Of a stretch of 64,000 bases of DNA, positions 1-10,867 are shown piece by piece. Where the stretch lies: assembly GCF_019703515.2 (NCBI RefSeq), contig NC_059373.1:18872281-18936280 (forward strand), in the 5' to 3' direction. The stretch is from Myxocyprinus asiaticus. Taxonomy: Eukaryota > Chordata > Actinopteri > Cypriniformes > Catostomidae. Positions within the stretch are counted from its first letter, which is position 1. The number at the start of each line of letters is the position of its first letter. The notes below the pieces were generated by a model, which searched no databases, was not told where the DNA came from, and saw only the letters and a program-made list of their open reading frames with translations. A program made the translations under genes and the position numbers.

Positions 1-319
1 ATTCTTTAGACTAACACTATTATTTCAAGTTCAAAGCAAAGAATATATGAACTGTGCGGCCCACCCACCGAAACTTCAGTTTTCCTGTAAACAGCATAAA
101 CTTTAAAAAGAAAGCTACTTTTGCACTCTCAGTTTTTAGCAAATATGAATTAGATAGATTGTAATTATATGTTATAGTGCAGCAATAATTGTAACAGGAG
201 TGAGTAAAAGGTTAATTGTAGAGAAATAGACAATGCTTGACAGATACAGTGCTTGAAATCTTGCAACCTAAAATATTATTAATAATCAAAATAAATAATC
301 AGAAAACAAATCAGAACCA
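1..319. other. AT-rich sequence with no recognised feature
   Basis: No gene, repeat end or RNA could be recognised here. The first recognisable repeat (a DIRS terminal repeat) starts near 320. Confidence 0.5.
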
Positions 320-465
320 CAGTTCGCTTTCAGTAAGGGAACTCAACGCTGCGTCAGAATGCTGACACTAGGGGACTCCTCTTGGGAGGCCGTACCTTGA
401 AACCCTATACAATCACGCCAGTTTGATTGGCTAGTGACGATTGCTGCTCCACCCATGCTCACCTA
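320..465 (+). repeat. Left inverted terminal repeat of DIRS-4
   Basis: It aligns in reverse complement with 11030-11190. Shared blocks include the 'gctgacactagggg'-like and 'cttgggaggcc'-like segments. It is cut at about 470 by the 3' tail of an antisense LINE. Confidence 0.6.
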
Positions 466-820
466 TAGTCAAGTCAAGTCAAATTTATTTGCATAGCGCT
501 TTTCACAACAGGCTTTGTTTCAAAGCAGCTGTACATGAAATTATGCTATAACAGAAAATTAATGAATATAATGCCAATATTAGTTATTTATGTTTAAAAC
601 TATTAGTGGTTAAAATTATTAAACTAAGTAAGTGTTGTGGGTCAATGATTAAACAAAATAATTTTAAATGAACTATATGTTTTAGTGTTAAAGTCTTGAA
701 GTCATCCCGAATTCCGTAACTGAGGAAATACACATAGATGCATTGTCCTTTGATTTTGGCAGATGAAGGCTTTTGTTATTGGTTAATTCATTTTCTATAT
801 AGTTTAAGAGAGTGTTGTCC

Positions 821-1216
821 CAACACACTCTCACGGCGAAATCGGCAGGATTCGTACCACGTAAATTTGGCTAATTCGTATGATATCGTGCGACTGCACT
901 CGTTTGAATTCCTATGACTTTCACTACAGCCAGTGACGTCGCTAGGCATCGTTTCCATCTAATACGTGACATTTACTAGCTTCTGTCACACACAACAGTT
1001 TCCTATCCTGTTTACAAACTCTACTGATTGGTTAAGTTTAGATAAGGGGTTTGGATTAGGGCATAATATTAATAAGTATGTTCTTAACGCCTTGTGCGTG
1101 GAACTCGCGCTTACTTCCGCATTAGACATCTGGAAATTTGTGCAAACAATATTGTGTGAGACCATACGAAATAGCCAACTTGTAAATTATGTACGACTTT
1201 TCATGAGATAAGGTTG
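821..1216. mobile_element. Non-autonomous TIR element (MITE) with GTTGTCC(C) target duplication
   Basis: The ends are imperfect inverted repeats: 'ctctcacggcgaaat' with 'taaatttggctaattcgtat' on the left matches the reverse complement of 1150-1210. The host sequence gttgtccc is duplicated at 814-821 and 1217-1224. The duplication is 7 or 8 bp because one base is ambiguous, which would suit hAT. There is no coding capacity; the small open frame at 966-1211 is incidental. It sits in the 3' untranslated part of LINE-A. Confidence 0.65.
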
Positions 1217-2441
1217 GTTGTCCCTCTGACCAAGTTGATATAGGTATCATTCAGTGAGGAGCAGGTGCGGATCTACCGGGGTGGCATGGGGTGGCAAATG
1301 CCACCCTAAGAAAAAGCATTGCCACCCCATCTGCCACCCCAACATAAGTATCCAAATGTATTAAATATAAAAGTATATTATCGTTGATTTTTACATTGTG
1401 TAGGAGTTTATTCAAGTCAAACTGCCTAAACTCTCACTGAAAGCACAAATGACTACAGACCCATTGATTGATTACAGCAACAACCAATCCAGTGATTGTT
1501 TACAGCAGCAGCCAAGCACAGCATCAACAAATTGCCTACCTCCTATTGCTGTGCGTGTACAGTGTTTGATGAGCTTATTTCCTCAATAACAATGACCACA
1601 TGGACAAATACTTGGAGAAAAATAAAGAGGTAAAAGATTAATTTCTCAGTTGTTTCCTAGTATTCACTGAATGATTATTAGATACATCTCTGTCAGTTAT
1701 GGGTTGAGACCAGTGGTAAATTCTCAGGGTCAGCAAAGCCTTCTCTGCTGGCCTAACATGCTAAATAAATAAATATTTTTCATCCTTTCATTCTCAATCA
1801 CCTTTTTGCCTATGTATTTTTAATCGCTTTCCACTCTTAATTAATCTACAAACAAATAGAGAAAAAGGAAAAGTTTATCCAGTCAGAATTTATTCCTTGA
1901 TGCTTACAAGGGAAATGTGACAACTGTTTCACAAATCACATGCCCAAAGCCGAGCTCCTTAGCTGAAGCAGCGTGTGAGTCTGAGCTCCACCCCATTAGG
2001 CCTTCAGAATTTCCACAGAATCCCTCAACAGAGCAAATGAATGGGCAACTAAAGTCAGATTGTCAGATTCATCAGCCAATCAGATTGATTTATTTGTTCT
2101 TGGTGGGTGTGATCTTTAGGATATGTCCCGGTCGAGGACTTCTAGCTGGCCTTGAGTGACGCAATCATGCTTTAAGTGATGTAATTTGAAAGCGAAGAGC
2201 GCGAGATCTTGCTAACAGTCGGCTGTCATCACTGCTGCTATCGCCATTGAAAAAGAGATCCTTATGGATTTAAAAACATGAGATGTTCTGCATGACCGTG
2301 TGATTGCTTAATTTATTAAACAGTAAAGGAAGACTGATTTTCACTTCAAGTAAATTGGTAAGTGCTTTTTGCATTGTTATAGCAACATCAGGAGTTTTCT
2401 AAGTGTAAATTAGGCTGCTGCTTTTCAAGTTTTGAAAGGTA

Positions 2442-3205
2442 GTGCTGCATTCCATTCAACTCGGAAAGTCAGATTTTACAACTTCCAACTAGGAAAAGTG
2501 CAGTGGAATGCATCTTGAAGTCAGAATTACAACTTGCAGGCTCCTGCAGAAATTCTCAACTCTGATTTCACCGAGATGCAGGGGCATGATGTCACACAAA
2601 CATGTCGACACTCAGGGAGATGTACAAAGTAAGTGATAAACATTCACTTTATTAAGTAATATCGATAAATGAGTTCGTTTCCACATTACATGATATTAAA
2701 GATTGTTTAACAAACGCCTGCAGAAACAGGTGTATAAAACATTCCCAGACTTTCGGCTTCATCATACCACGTTGGTGGAATGACCTTCCCAACTCCATCT
2801 GTGAAGCTGACTTGTTGCACTTTAATCTGTTTTGAATACTATTCTGATGCTAGGGAAACTTTGTAATATTGCACTTTTCGTACCACTGTCTCTTTAAGAT
2901 GATTCGCTTATGTTTTCCTCTTTTGTAAGTCGCTTTGGATAAAAGAGTCTGCCAAATGAATTAATGTAAATGTAAATGTAAACATGGTAAATTATAATCT
3001 CTTTTGATAATCATACACCTGAAGCACAAATGCTAGCGCTGCAGCATTTTTTATCAGTTGGGTTGCTAGGAGACATCTCTAATGAGGGTCAAATCCCTGC
3101 TAAGCTAACGGGAGTGTTGCAGTTCCGAATATCGGGGAATGGAATGCATTCCAGGTTGGAGATATCAAGTAAATATCCCTCATCCAACTTGAATGGAATG
3201 CAGCA
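2442..3205. mobile_element. TA-flanked TIR element (element C) inside hAT-B
   Basis: The left end 'gtgctgcattccattcaac' matches the right end 'ttgaatggaatgcagca' in reverse complement. TA dinucleotides flank it at 2440-2441 and 3206-3207. The empty site is visible in the second hAT-B copy, where 'caagttttgaaa' joins directly to the 'taaccgtgcacc' side. There is no coding capacity, and an L2 LINE tail sits inside it. Confidence 0.7.
2718..2965 (+). mobile_element. 3' end of an L2-type LINE inside element C
   Basis: The tail 'aagtcgctttggataaaag' followed by 'aatgtaaatgtaaatgtaaa' is the same 3' terminus seen at the end of the L2 copy at 31.2 kb. The upstream 80 bases resemble the LINE C-terminal coding end. 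Confidence 0.6.
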
Positions 3206-3719
3206 TAACCGTGTACCCTGATGATACGAAATTTATTGCAAGCAACATTTAAATCGCAAATATTATTAGATAGATTTTTCCAGGTATTATAGACTTCCTT
3301 GGTAGATTCATATGAAAAATTATGATTTTTGAATGTCTGTTCGGGAGATGTTCATTTCACAAAACAGTTTAAAATTAAGCCTAAAATTAGGCTTGCTTGA
3401 GCATTAAGTGTCGTTTCAAGTTCTGGCTTTCATGCGTGGACGTGTTTTTAAAATGTCAATTGATATTACTAGTTAGCTGCGATATAATGTATGATGCCCA
3501 AAGGCATAGGGTGTCTTATTCAATGTGAAACTGTGTTTTCTTAATGGCATGAATCACACTGAAGGCCTAGACTTTAAAAGCACAGCCCGCTGCTGGTTGA
3601 GACTGGTGAGACATATCCTCACCACTTTTTGAAATAGCTTTCATCAGGTATGTGTATAATCCACATGAAATATCTCCAGTTCTTTAGCTGGAGTTTCTAT
3701 TTAATCTCTGTTTGTTTTG

Positions 3720-4232
3720 ACTGTTATGATAAGTGTTCGTTGCGGCTATTATCTGTGTCATTTAGTATCAGCAGTTTTGCCGCAGCTTGCACTCTTTTCC
3801 GTGTCCCCATTGTGATGGCCTTCTTGAACATATTGTTTGTGTGTATTTAGTGTGTGTGTTTGTGTGTGTTGTCTTTTTCTCTTTCTCTCCCTCTCCCTCT
3901 CTCTTAATTGCTCACAGGTGTGGGGTAACCAGGTGACTGATTGTTGATGGGGCGCACCGGTGCGCAGTGTGTTTCCTCCCTATATAAACTGAGTGTTTCA
4001 TGGCTGGGTTGTGTGATGTGGATGGTTGTTCATGAACTGTGTCATCTCGTTCATGGGCGCTCTGGCACATTCCGGGTTCCCGCTGCTGGAGTGGAGAGTT
4101 TGTGGTTGTCGCTGTCTGAATTTCGCAGTTCGCTGTTCTTTCATATACAGAACTGAATAAATGTGTCTGTGTTTCCGCTACTCTTATCTCCCTGCATCTT
4201 TTATTGCATTTTATTTTTAAAGTGTAACACCC
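3720..4232 (+). other. Possible solo LTR or promoter-like block within hAT-A
   Basis: A TATA box (tatataaa, 3981-3988) is followed about 170 bp later by AATAAA (about 4155) and a T-rich stretch, the spacing expected of an LTR with promoter and polyadenylation signal. A pyrimidine-rich, (TG)-rich low-complexity run precedes it at about 3836-3906. I could not define matching LTR ends or a target duplication, so this stays tentative. Confidence 0.3.
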
Positions 4233-5599
4233 ATCCACTGATGTACAGATGCAATCTTGTTTTATTAAAATAAAAAGTTATATTTGGATGAATTAGAATT
4301 CTAAAAACTAAAGGCAAAAAGTTACAACTAGATCAGTCAGTCATGTTCTTAAAGTGCTGATCTATGCATTCATCTACTGATTAACAAAATCCCAAGACTG
4401 ATAGTGGCAGTTATAGAAATGAAATTACCATATTATGTGAAATATTTATTTGGGTGCTTGAATCGGTCATTAAGTATTACGGTTGATCAAAACAGGTAAT
4501 TAAAAAAAATATTTTACTGTGTATAACATAATTAATATTCATGAATTTTGCAGCACTGCCCACCACAGTACAATTTTCTGTACAGTTTATTATTTTTAGA
4601 CATAACTGTGTTAATCTTCGCTTTCAAATTGATTATTCCAGCCGTTACAAAGGTGACAGGCCTACAGGACTTAATTAGCAGAATAACATGGGATATGCAT
4701 GCATTTTCCATCCATGGGTACACTTAACATAGGTGGTGACGTTTAGTCCAAATTGCCGGTTCTATATATAAAGCACAGGAACATTTAGAATTTGTTGATG
4801 TTTAACAGACAATTTCTTGGTGCTCTGGAGATAGAAATTTTGTTACTTATTTTTTATTATGCAAAAATAGAATTTTTTATAATGTTGGCAAATCAGTATC
4901 AAAATGGTTACTCTGTGGTTCCTGTGGAAATGCAGTTGTATCAAAAAATTATAATATACTATATAAATTATAATTTGATAATGACTCCAATTAATGAACT
5001 AGTACATGTTGCAATGAAGCTTGGTACCTTAATCCATAAAAACTATGCATGGGTGCTTGCTTTAGTGTTGCCACCCCTCATAGTCTGCATGCCACACCCT
5101 TGCCACCCCATAAAAAAATGTCTAGATCCACCCCTGGTGAGGAGCATTGCAGTCCGGCTGGAACCTTATGGCAGGTAATTTTGGTGAACTCCATCCTGAG
5201 CCCATGCTTTAGGCAGTGGCACGTGAAGAAGCTCATGTCTTTGGCTTTGCATCAATTCATCCTCTATGAAATCTTAGCAGACTGCAGTGAAGTCTGGCTG
5301 GCACATGCTGCAGTTGTCATCATCACTCAGCGACACAGTGGGAATCGGACATCAGGGAGGGCCGGAGATGGATCCGGCAGGCTCTGGTAACCTCAGGATA
5401 TAATCCCAAGGTTTAGAGAAGGAATGAAATAGAATAAAATTAGCGTAGATGCCATTCAATTTAAAGCAGGGTTAAAGAATAAGAGAAGTGTTTTCGGTTC
5501 AGGCAGACCTAATTAAAGCAGCATAGCTATGAATTGAGGGATAAATTAGGAGTATGCCTGGCTGAATAGATACGTTTTTAGTCTAGACTTAAACTGAGA

Positions 5600-7660
5600 C
5601 AGTGTGTCTGAGTTCCGAACACTGCTAGAGAGACTATAGTCCATAGTCCATAGTTTAAGAGCCAAATATGAAAATTATCTCCCTCCTTTTGTGGATTTTG
5701 ATATTCTCTGTATTGTTAACAGGCCAGAGTTTTGCGATTGTAATGAGCGCGATGGATTATAGCATGACAGAAGGTTGCTTAATACTTTGGAGCTAGACCA
5801 TTCAAAGCTTTGTAAGTAATTAACAGAATTTTAAAATGAATACGAAACTTAACAGGTAGCCAATGTAACGCCGGTAAAATGGGGCTGATAGGATCTTATT
5901 TCTTGGTTCTAGTTAGCACTCTCACTGCTGCATCCACCAAGTAATGCATTACAATAATCTAGTCTTGAGGTCATGAATGCATGAATTTGTTTTTCAACAT
6001 CAGAAATAAATAGCATGTGTCATAACTTGCCAATAATTCTGAGGTGGAAGAATGCAGTTCTACAAATATTGGAAATTTGTTTTTCAAAGTTAAGATTGCT
6101 ATCAAATATAACACCTACATTTTTTGCTGCAGAAGTTGATGTTACAGTACATCCATCAAAAATCAGATTACATTTTATCATCTTATTTTTTGAGGTTTTT
6201 GTTCCAATAATGAGTACTTCTGTTTTATCGGAATTGAGTAGAAGGAAATTTCTAGCCATCCACTCTTTGATATCATTTATATAATTTGTTAATTTAGAAA
6301 ATTGTTAAATTTCATCAGGTTTCGAAGAAATATAAAGTTGTGTATCGTCGGCATAACAGTGGAAAAATAATTCCATGGTTCCTGATAATGTCTCCCGGGG
6401 GGAGCATATATAAGAAGAACAGCAGAGGCCCTAAAAATGATCCCTGTGGCACTCTATACTTAACTTTAATTTGATCTGAAAGTTCTTCATTTACACAGAC
6501 AAAGTGGTAGCAGTCAGAGAGATAGGACCTAAACCAAGCTAATTCCGGTCCACAAATGCCAACATAATTCTCAAGCCTATCTAAGAGAATGTCATGATGT
6601 ATGGTGTCTAAGATCTAAGAGCACTAGAGATCTAAGAGCACTAGAAGAGAAATGCAGCCACGATCAGATGATAAGAGCGAGTAATTTGTAACTCTGATAA
6701 GTGCAGTCTCTGTACAATGATGGGGCCTAAATCCTGACTGAAATTCTTCATATATACCATTTCTCTGTAAAAATGAACATAGTTGGTAGGACACTACCTT
6801 TTCTAGCATTTTCGACATAAATGGAAGATTTGAATTCAGTCTATAATTAGCCAAATCTCCTTGATCAAGCTATGGTTTCTTGATAAGTGGTTTGATAACT
6901 TCCAGACATGCCCTAAGGATAATGAGGAGTTAATAATATTAAGAAAAGGTTCTGAGATTACAGGAAACGCCTCTTTTAGGAGTTTATTCAGTATTGGATC
7001 TAACATACATACATGTTGTTGATTTTGATGTTTTGATCATTTTTGTTAGCTCTTCCTGATCAATAACAGCAAAGGATTGAAGTTGCTCTTAGGGAATAAT
7101 TGTAGTCTTCTGGGGTGCTGTGGCAGGCGGACGCATAATTCCAATTTAGTTTCTGATGATTTTGATTTTATCAGTAAAGAAATTCATAAAGTCATTACTA
7201 CTATGCTGCAATGGAATATCTGGTTCAATAGAAGTTTTATTCCTAACCAATTTAGCCATAGTACTGAATAAACACCTACGATTTTTGTGGTTATTTTCTA
7301 TGAGTTTGCTCAAATATGCAGACCTGGCAGTTTTAAGTGCCTGTCTGTAGTTAGAGACACTATCCTTCCATGCACAGCAAAATACCTCTAATTTTATATT
7401 CTTCCACTTACGCTCCATTTTCTGAGCTGCTCTCTTGAGAGCATGAGTGTGATCATTGTACCACGGTGCAGGATTTTTCTCTTTAACTTTGTTTACTCGA
7501 AGAGGGGCGACACTATCTAAAGTGCTAGAGAAGACTGTATCCATATTTTCTGTGACAACATCAAGTTCTTCTGAACTTTTTTTATTTGAAACAAGTCTGG
7601 AAGATTATTAGTGAAGCTATCTTTAGTGGTTGAAGGAATACATCCATAAAGCTACTTCCC
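5600..7660 (-). pseudogene. LINE-A ORF2 remnant (reverse transcriptase)
   Basis: In minus-strand order, 7544-7146 encodes the pre-RT region with APWYNDHTHALKR. Next, 6854-6624 encodes RT block '[10 protein letters not shown]' and '[15 protein letters not shown]'. The active-site motif YADDTQLY is encoded by the complement of about 6331-6355, with YADD at 6344-6355 intact. The segment 6259-6020 encodes the following block with 'LLLNSDKTEVLIIG'. A degraded C-terminus extends to about 5600. Stops and frameshifts separate these pieces, so no functional protein is made. The reaction lost is target-primed reverse transcription. Assignment to the L2/CR1 group rests on these motifs. Confidence 0.8.
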
Positions 7661-7944
7661 TCTCCTCCTGCTAATGCTCCTCTGTGGTTCCCGAGGGACC
7701 ATTTGAGTGAAACGCGAGAGGATGGAATACAAAGCAGGTTTTAGGCAGGTTTACGCAGGCTTAAGCTTAATCTGCAAGCGTGATATGATCACGTTCAGTG
7801 GAGATGAAAGGGATGCTAGCTGGGCTCTCATCATTGAAACCAAAAAAAGAGCTCCCCAAAAAGAGGTGATCTCTGCGTTTATTTGGCAGCAGTGACGAGT
7901 TTAAATGCGCCTCTTCTCTCTCCTGATCACTCCCGTCATGAGCC

Positions 7945-8157
7945 TGGCTGAAGGATAGCCCTCAGAGGCAGGGCGACAATGACAAGTGGGAGGGGTGGGT
8001 CATTCCACCACATCGCCCTGCGGCACCTCCTCCCATGCTCCTTTAGAACACAGAATCCAGAGCCGGAGGTGAAACCCTCCTCGCTGCCCACACAGTAATG
8101 CCCTATGGTCCGAGTGGGTGTGTAGGGGATGCCTCTCTGGGCCAGCTCTCCCTCTCG
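7945..8157 (-). pseudogene. Exon-like block, unidentified protein (downstream part)
   Basis: On the minus strand an open stretch reads from about 8157 and includes GIPYTPTRTIGHYCVGSEEG and GSGFCVLKEHG. It is preceded by a polypyrimidine-rich intron end (ctgttcccacccag, then gtgtgag). The frame is compatible with the exon-like block at 8247-8389 in phase 0 if the acceptor is the second AG. I do not recognise the protein. It could be an exon of an unknown host or transposon gene. Confidence 0.35.
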
Positions 8158-8246
8158 CTCACACCTGGGTGGGAACAGATAAGAACACGAGTTAATATGA
8201 CAGCCTTAACCAGCCACAGGGTAAACACTTATTAAATGGCACTTAC

Positions 8247-8389
8247 CATTTTCTGCAGCAGGGAGGCTGTACCCGTGTCTTCTCCGTCCCACTCCAGACT
8301 TTCTAATCAGCGAATGAGAGGGAGAGTGACATCACTGTTGGTGCCCAACTGCACCGTCTCTGCCCAGAAATTGCCCACATTCTCCACCG
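8247..8389 (-). pseudogene. Exon-like block, unidentified protein (upstream part)
   Basis: On the minus strand this 143-base block starts after a pyrimidine-rich acceptor (ctgccacag) and ends at ATG|GTAAGT, a consensus donor. It reads VENVGNFWAETVQLGTNSD, then LPLIR, a stop (TGA), LESLEWDGEDTGTASLLQKM. The single stop falls in otherwise protein-like sequence of balanced composition. Origin and function are unknown. Confidence 0.35.
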
Positions 8390-9149
8390 CTGTGGCAGGG
8401 TGAGCAAGAGACAGACATAGTGGGTGTTGTCCATGGGCTGCATCGCATGCTTTGATCGAGACTTATTATCCATGCACCACTTCTCTTTCCTACCCACACC
8501 CATCATGAGCCTGGCTGTAGGATGGCCCTCAGAGGCGGGGGTGACGATGACAAGGAGTTGCTTCAGGTTTTCACTGAACCCTTAAAAAAGGATAAGAGCA
8601 CGGTGGTGCCCAGTGAAAGGTGTTCAACGTGTTAAGCGTGCCTTCAAGCTTTGCCGCCGGTGATGCTGTTTCTGGAATTGCACATTTTGACTTGATGTTC
8701 TCCTTATTTAGTTAGAGTTCAGATCTCTGGTGCAGCTGCTTTTGCAGTGCTTATGAATAGTGATATTCCATGAATACAATGGATTTCTGCCTAGTTAATT
8801 TGCATATCTAAGGGCAGCCTGGTGTCAGTGGAATGACACTCCTGGCTAAAATTGTCAGGTATTCACTTTTCACTTCCCTGCAGACTGGACAATTTTACGC
8901 TCAGAGGTATAATAAATCCTTGCCAGGATGCGATAGAGGAAGTACCGGCATACAAGGCACAAATCAGCTTCTACGGCCGTTAAATTTATGGTCACCAAGT
9001 AGGACGGCGGGCTGTGGCATATGGTTGAAGCTCTTGAATTGGACAATTTTAAGTCTCCAGTCAAGGTAGTTACTCAGAGAAAGACTGGTCTCATGTCCTC
9101 ACTGGGCTGGTTGTGTCAAGCAATTGGCAGTAACATATGTGCAGTCCCC

Positions 9150-10410
9150 TTGCTAAAGGCCATTCTTGAGATTCGCCTTCAAGTAGACTGCAATCCAGTT
9201 CAAGGTTCTACCTTTCAGGTTGTCCTTGTCCTTCACACATCTATAAAGTGTAGATGCTGCATTCGCTTCACTGAAACCAAGTGGCATCTGCATTATCAAC
9301 AATTGGTTACTAATAGCTGAAAGCGTGCAAGCACAGAAGACCTGTTGCTAGCTAACTAGGGCCTCAAGGACAACTGGACAAAGAGCGTGTGAGTGCCCAG
9401 TCAGTAAGGTTCCTTCTTAGGAATGAAACTCGATTCTGTAACAATGTCGGCACCAGTCCGACGAAGGCATTCTGTCCATTCTCTTACTACAGGCTGCAGG
9501 CCAGGGACCCCTCAACGAGGCAGCTGTTGTATTCAAGTGGTGACTTTTTGCTGATTGGTGTTCTTCCTAGGTTTAGGGACCAGACCATTGCCCTGTGCAG
9601 ACGATGCTATCTTTTATACAAAAGCAGGATTCTCTCCATCCCCCTTAAAGCATGTCGCTGCCATAGCGACCACTCATGACCTCTGAGGGCTTGTCTGTAA
9701 GCAACACCCTCTGGTCAGCAGGATTCTGCATGTTAAGAGATGGCTAAGAGCATTTTCGTCCTGCTACCATCCTGGTCTTTGAATTATCATTGGTGTTAAA
9801 CGCACTTACGGGTTCCCTGTTTGAGCCATTAGAGGCGGTAAGTTTACGCATACTCTCTTTGGAAACTGTGCTGCTTCTCGCTTTGGGATCAGTCAAGCAT
9901 ATTAGGGACCTTCAGGCCCTTCTATCAATACTCCGGTCTAGAGTTCAGACAGTGTCTGTCTGAGGCCATTCTTAAGCCCAGGGAAGGCTATGCTTCAAGT
10001 GCTGGCAACCTCCATAAGGCTAAGTTTGTTACCCTACATACTTTCTTCCTTCCTTGAGTCAGACAAGGCTAAGAGATTACACATGCTCTACCAGGTAAGG
10101 GATTTGGGCATATTCATATTGACTGAATGAGTCGATTTAGGGTGTCTGCACAACTGTTCATCTGCTTTGGAGGCCGCTACAAGATTCGGCCATCTCAAAG
10201 CAGAGAACATCCTATTGGGTCATTGAAGCCATTGCCCTTGCTTATGAATCATAAAGCATACAATGGGGGTGAAAGCTCATTCTACCAGGAGTATGGTCTC
10301 CCCCTGGGTATAGGCAAAGGGTGTGTCCTTACAGGACATCTGTATGGATGCAGGTTTTTGTTCCCCTAAAACCTTTGCAAGGTTCTATAACCTGCAAGTA
10401 TCTTCCCTGT
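9150..10410 (+). pseudogene. DIRS-4 reverse transcriptase and tyrosine recombinase remnant
   Basis: Decayed DIRS pol is readable in several frames. Near 9292-9324 the RT active-site region reads IINNWLLIAES, where the family has a (Y/I)xDDW motif, so both catalytic aspartates are asparagines (AAC AAT at 9298-9303). Between 9790 and 9950 there is 'LFEPLEAVSLRILSLETVLL', similar to the recombinase region. The segment 10127-10200 gives 'FRVSAQLFICFGGRYK'. The recombinase motif HSTR is at 10278-10289 and the catalytic-tyrosine segment 'FARFYNLQVSS' at about 10381-10413. A poly-T run follows at 10421-10443. Many stops and frameshifts make the copy inactive. Confidence 0.65.
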
Positions 10411-10867
10411 CTTCTCAGAATTTTTTTTTTTTTTTTTTTTTTTGAGAATGTTGGTTAATGATCACTACAATTGGTTAATATCATTGTCTGGTGTCAGGTG
10501 GGAAGATATAGCTCTCTGTCTCCAAGATGTGAAGAAAGCATGTAGTGTTCACTACCCTGGGTTCTAGTATCATTATGTATGGCCCATTTTATGTGGTCTG
10601 CCCTGCTCCCCTTTATCCCCTATAATGAGCAGATATGTTGGGACATTGGTCTCCTATCCAGTTGGTTAGTGCCTTGTCTTTATAGTGAACAGTTGATTCT
10701 GGGTTCCCCACTCAATGCCTATTGTTTTACTTAGCTGTGGTTTATGCAATGTCATTTTCACTACCCTGCTGGCAAGTGGACATTGCTGGTCAGTAGCATG
10801 GTGTTATGGTATACGATCCCCTTGCATCAGCATTCTGATGCAGCGTTGAATTACCTTCTTAAAATGG

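Larger units (their letters stand above)
1711..3595. mobile_element. hAT transposon hAT-B, copy 1, with 8-bp target duplication GTTGAGAC
   Basis: It begins CAGTGGTAAATTCTCAGGG, and its other end in reverse complement begins CAGCAGCGGGCTGTGC. The octamer gttgagac is present perfectly at 1703-1710 and 3596-3603. A second copy of the family lies in reverse orientation at 22070-22868. Comparing the two shows that 2442-3205 is an extra insertion in this copy. The open frame at 1917-2159 has a close reverse-strand relative in copy 2, but it decays out of frame and I do not call it a protein. Confidence 0.8.
1262..5136. mobile_element. hAT transposon hAT-A with 8-bp target duplication GTGAGGAG
   Basis: The left end reads CAGGTGCGGATCTA and the reverse complement of the right end reads CAGGGGTGGATCTAG. 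These are short hAT-like terminal inverted repeats starting with CAGG. The host octamer gtgaggag flanks the element perfectly at 1254-1261 and 5137-5144. Subterminal sequence at both ends is rich in 'ggggtggca' or 'tgccacccc' repeats, possible transposase binding sites. A start codon near 1599 opens a short MDKYLEKNKE frame followed by GTAAAAG, resembling the first exon of some fish hAT genes, but no transposase core was found. A second hAT lies inside (1711-3595). Confidence 0.8.
470..7660 (-). mobile_element. Antisense L2/CR1-group LINE (LINE-A), interrupted by two DNA transposons
   Basis: Read on the minus strand, the element ends at about 470 with a 'gcgctatgcaaataaat' block and a (TTGACT)-type tandem tail, a common 3' end of fish CR1/L2-group LINEs. 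The body is at 5145-7660. The 3' untranslated part is broken by a small TIR element (821-1216) and by a hAT (1262-5136). Removing both restores continuous sequence across the target duplications. Coding remains on the minus strand cover the linker, reverse transcriptase and C-terminal region. The 5' end near 7660 is approximate and no endonuclease domain was seen, so the copy is probably 5' truncated. Confidence 0.75.
7930..8552. repeat. Pair of imperfect ~50-bp direct repeats
   Basis: The segment at about 7938-7985 (catgagcctggctgaagg, then ccctcagaggc) recurs at 8503-8550 with a few substitutions. The repeats bracket the unidentified exon-like blocks. Confidence 0.6.

Noticed and set aside
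1917..2159. Possible conserved protein, because a similar ORF exists at 22631-22858 on the other strand
   Set aside because: Both ORFs lie in copies of the hAT-B transposon, lose frame at different points and show no domain; similarity is from shared DNA.
3912..4238. 108-codon minus-strand ORF
   Set aside because: It lies antisense to an LTR-like block with TATA and AATAAA signals and has no recognisable domain.
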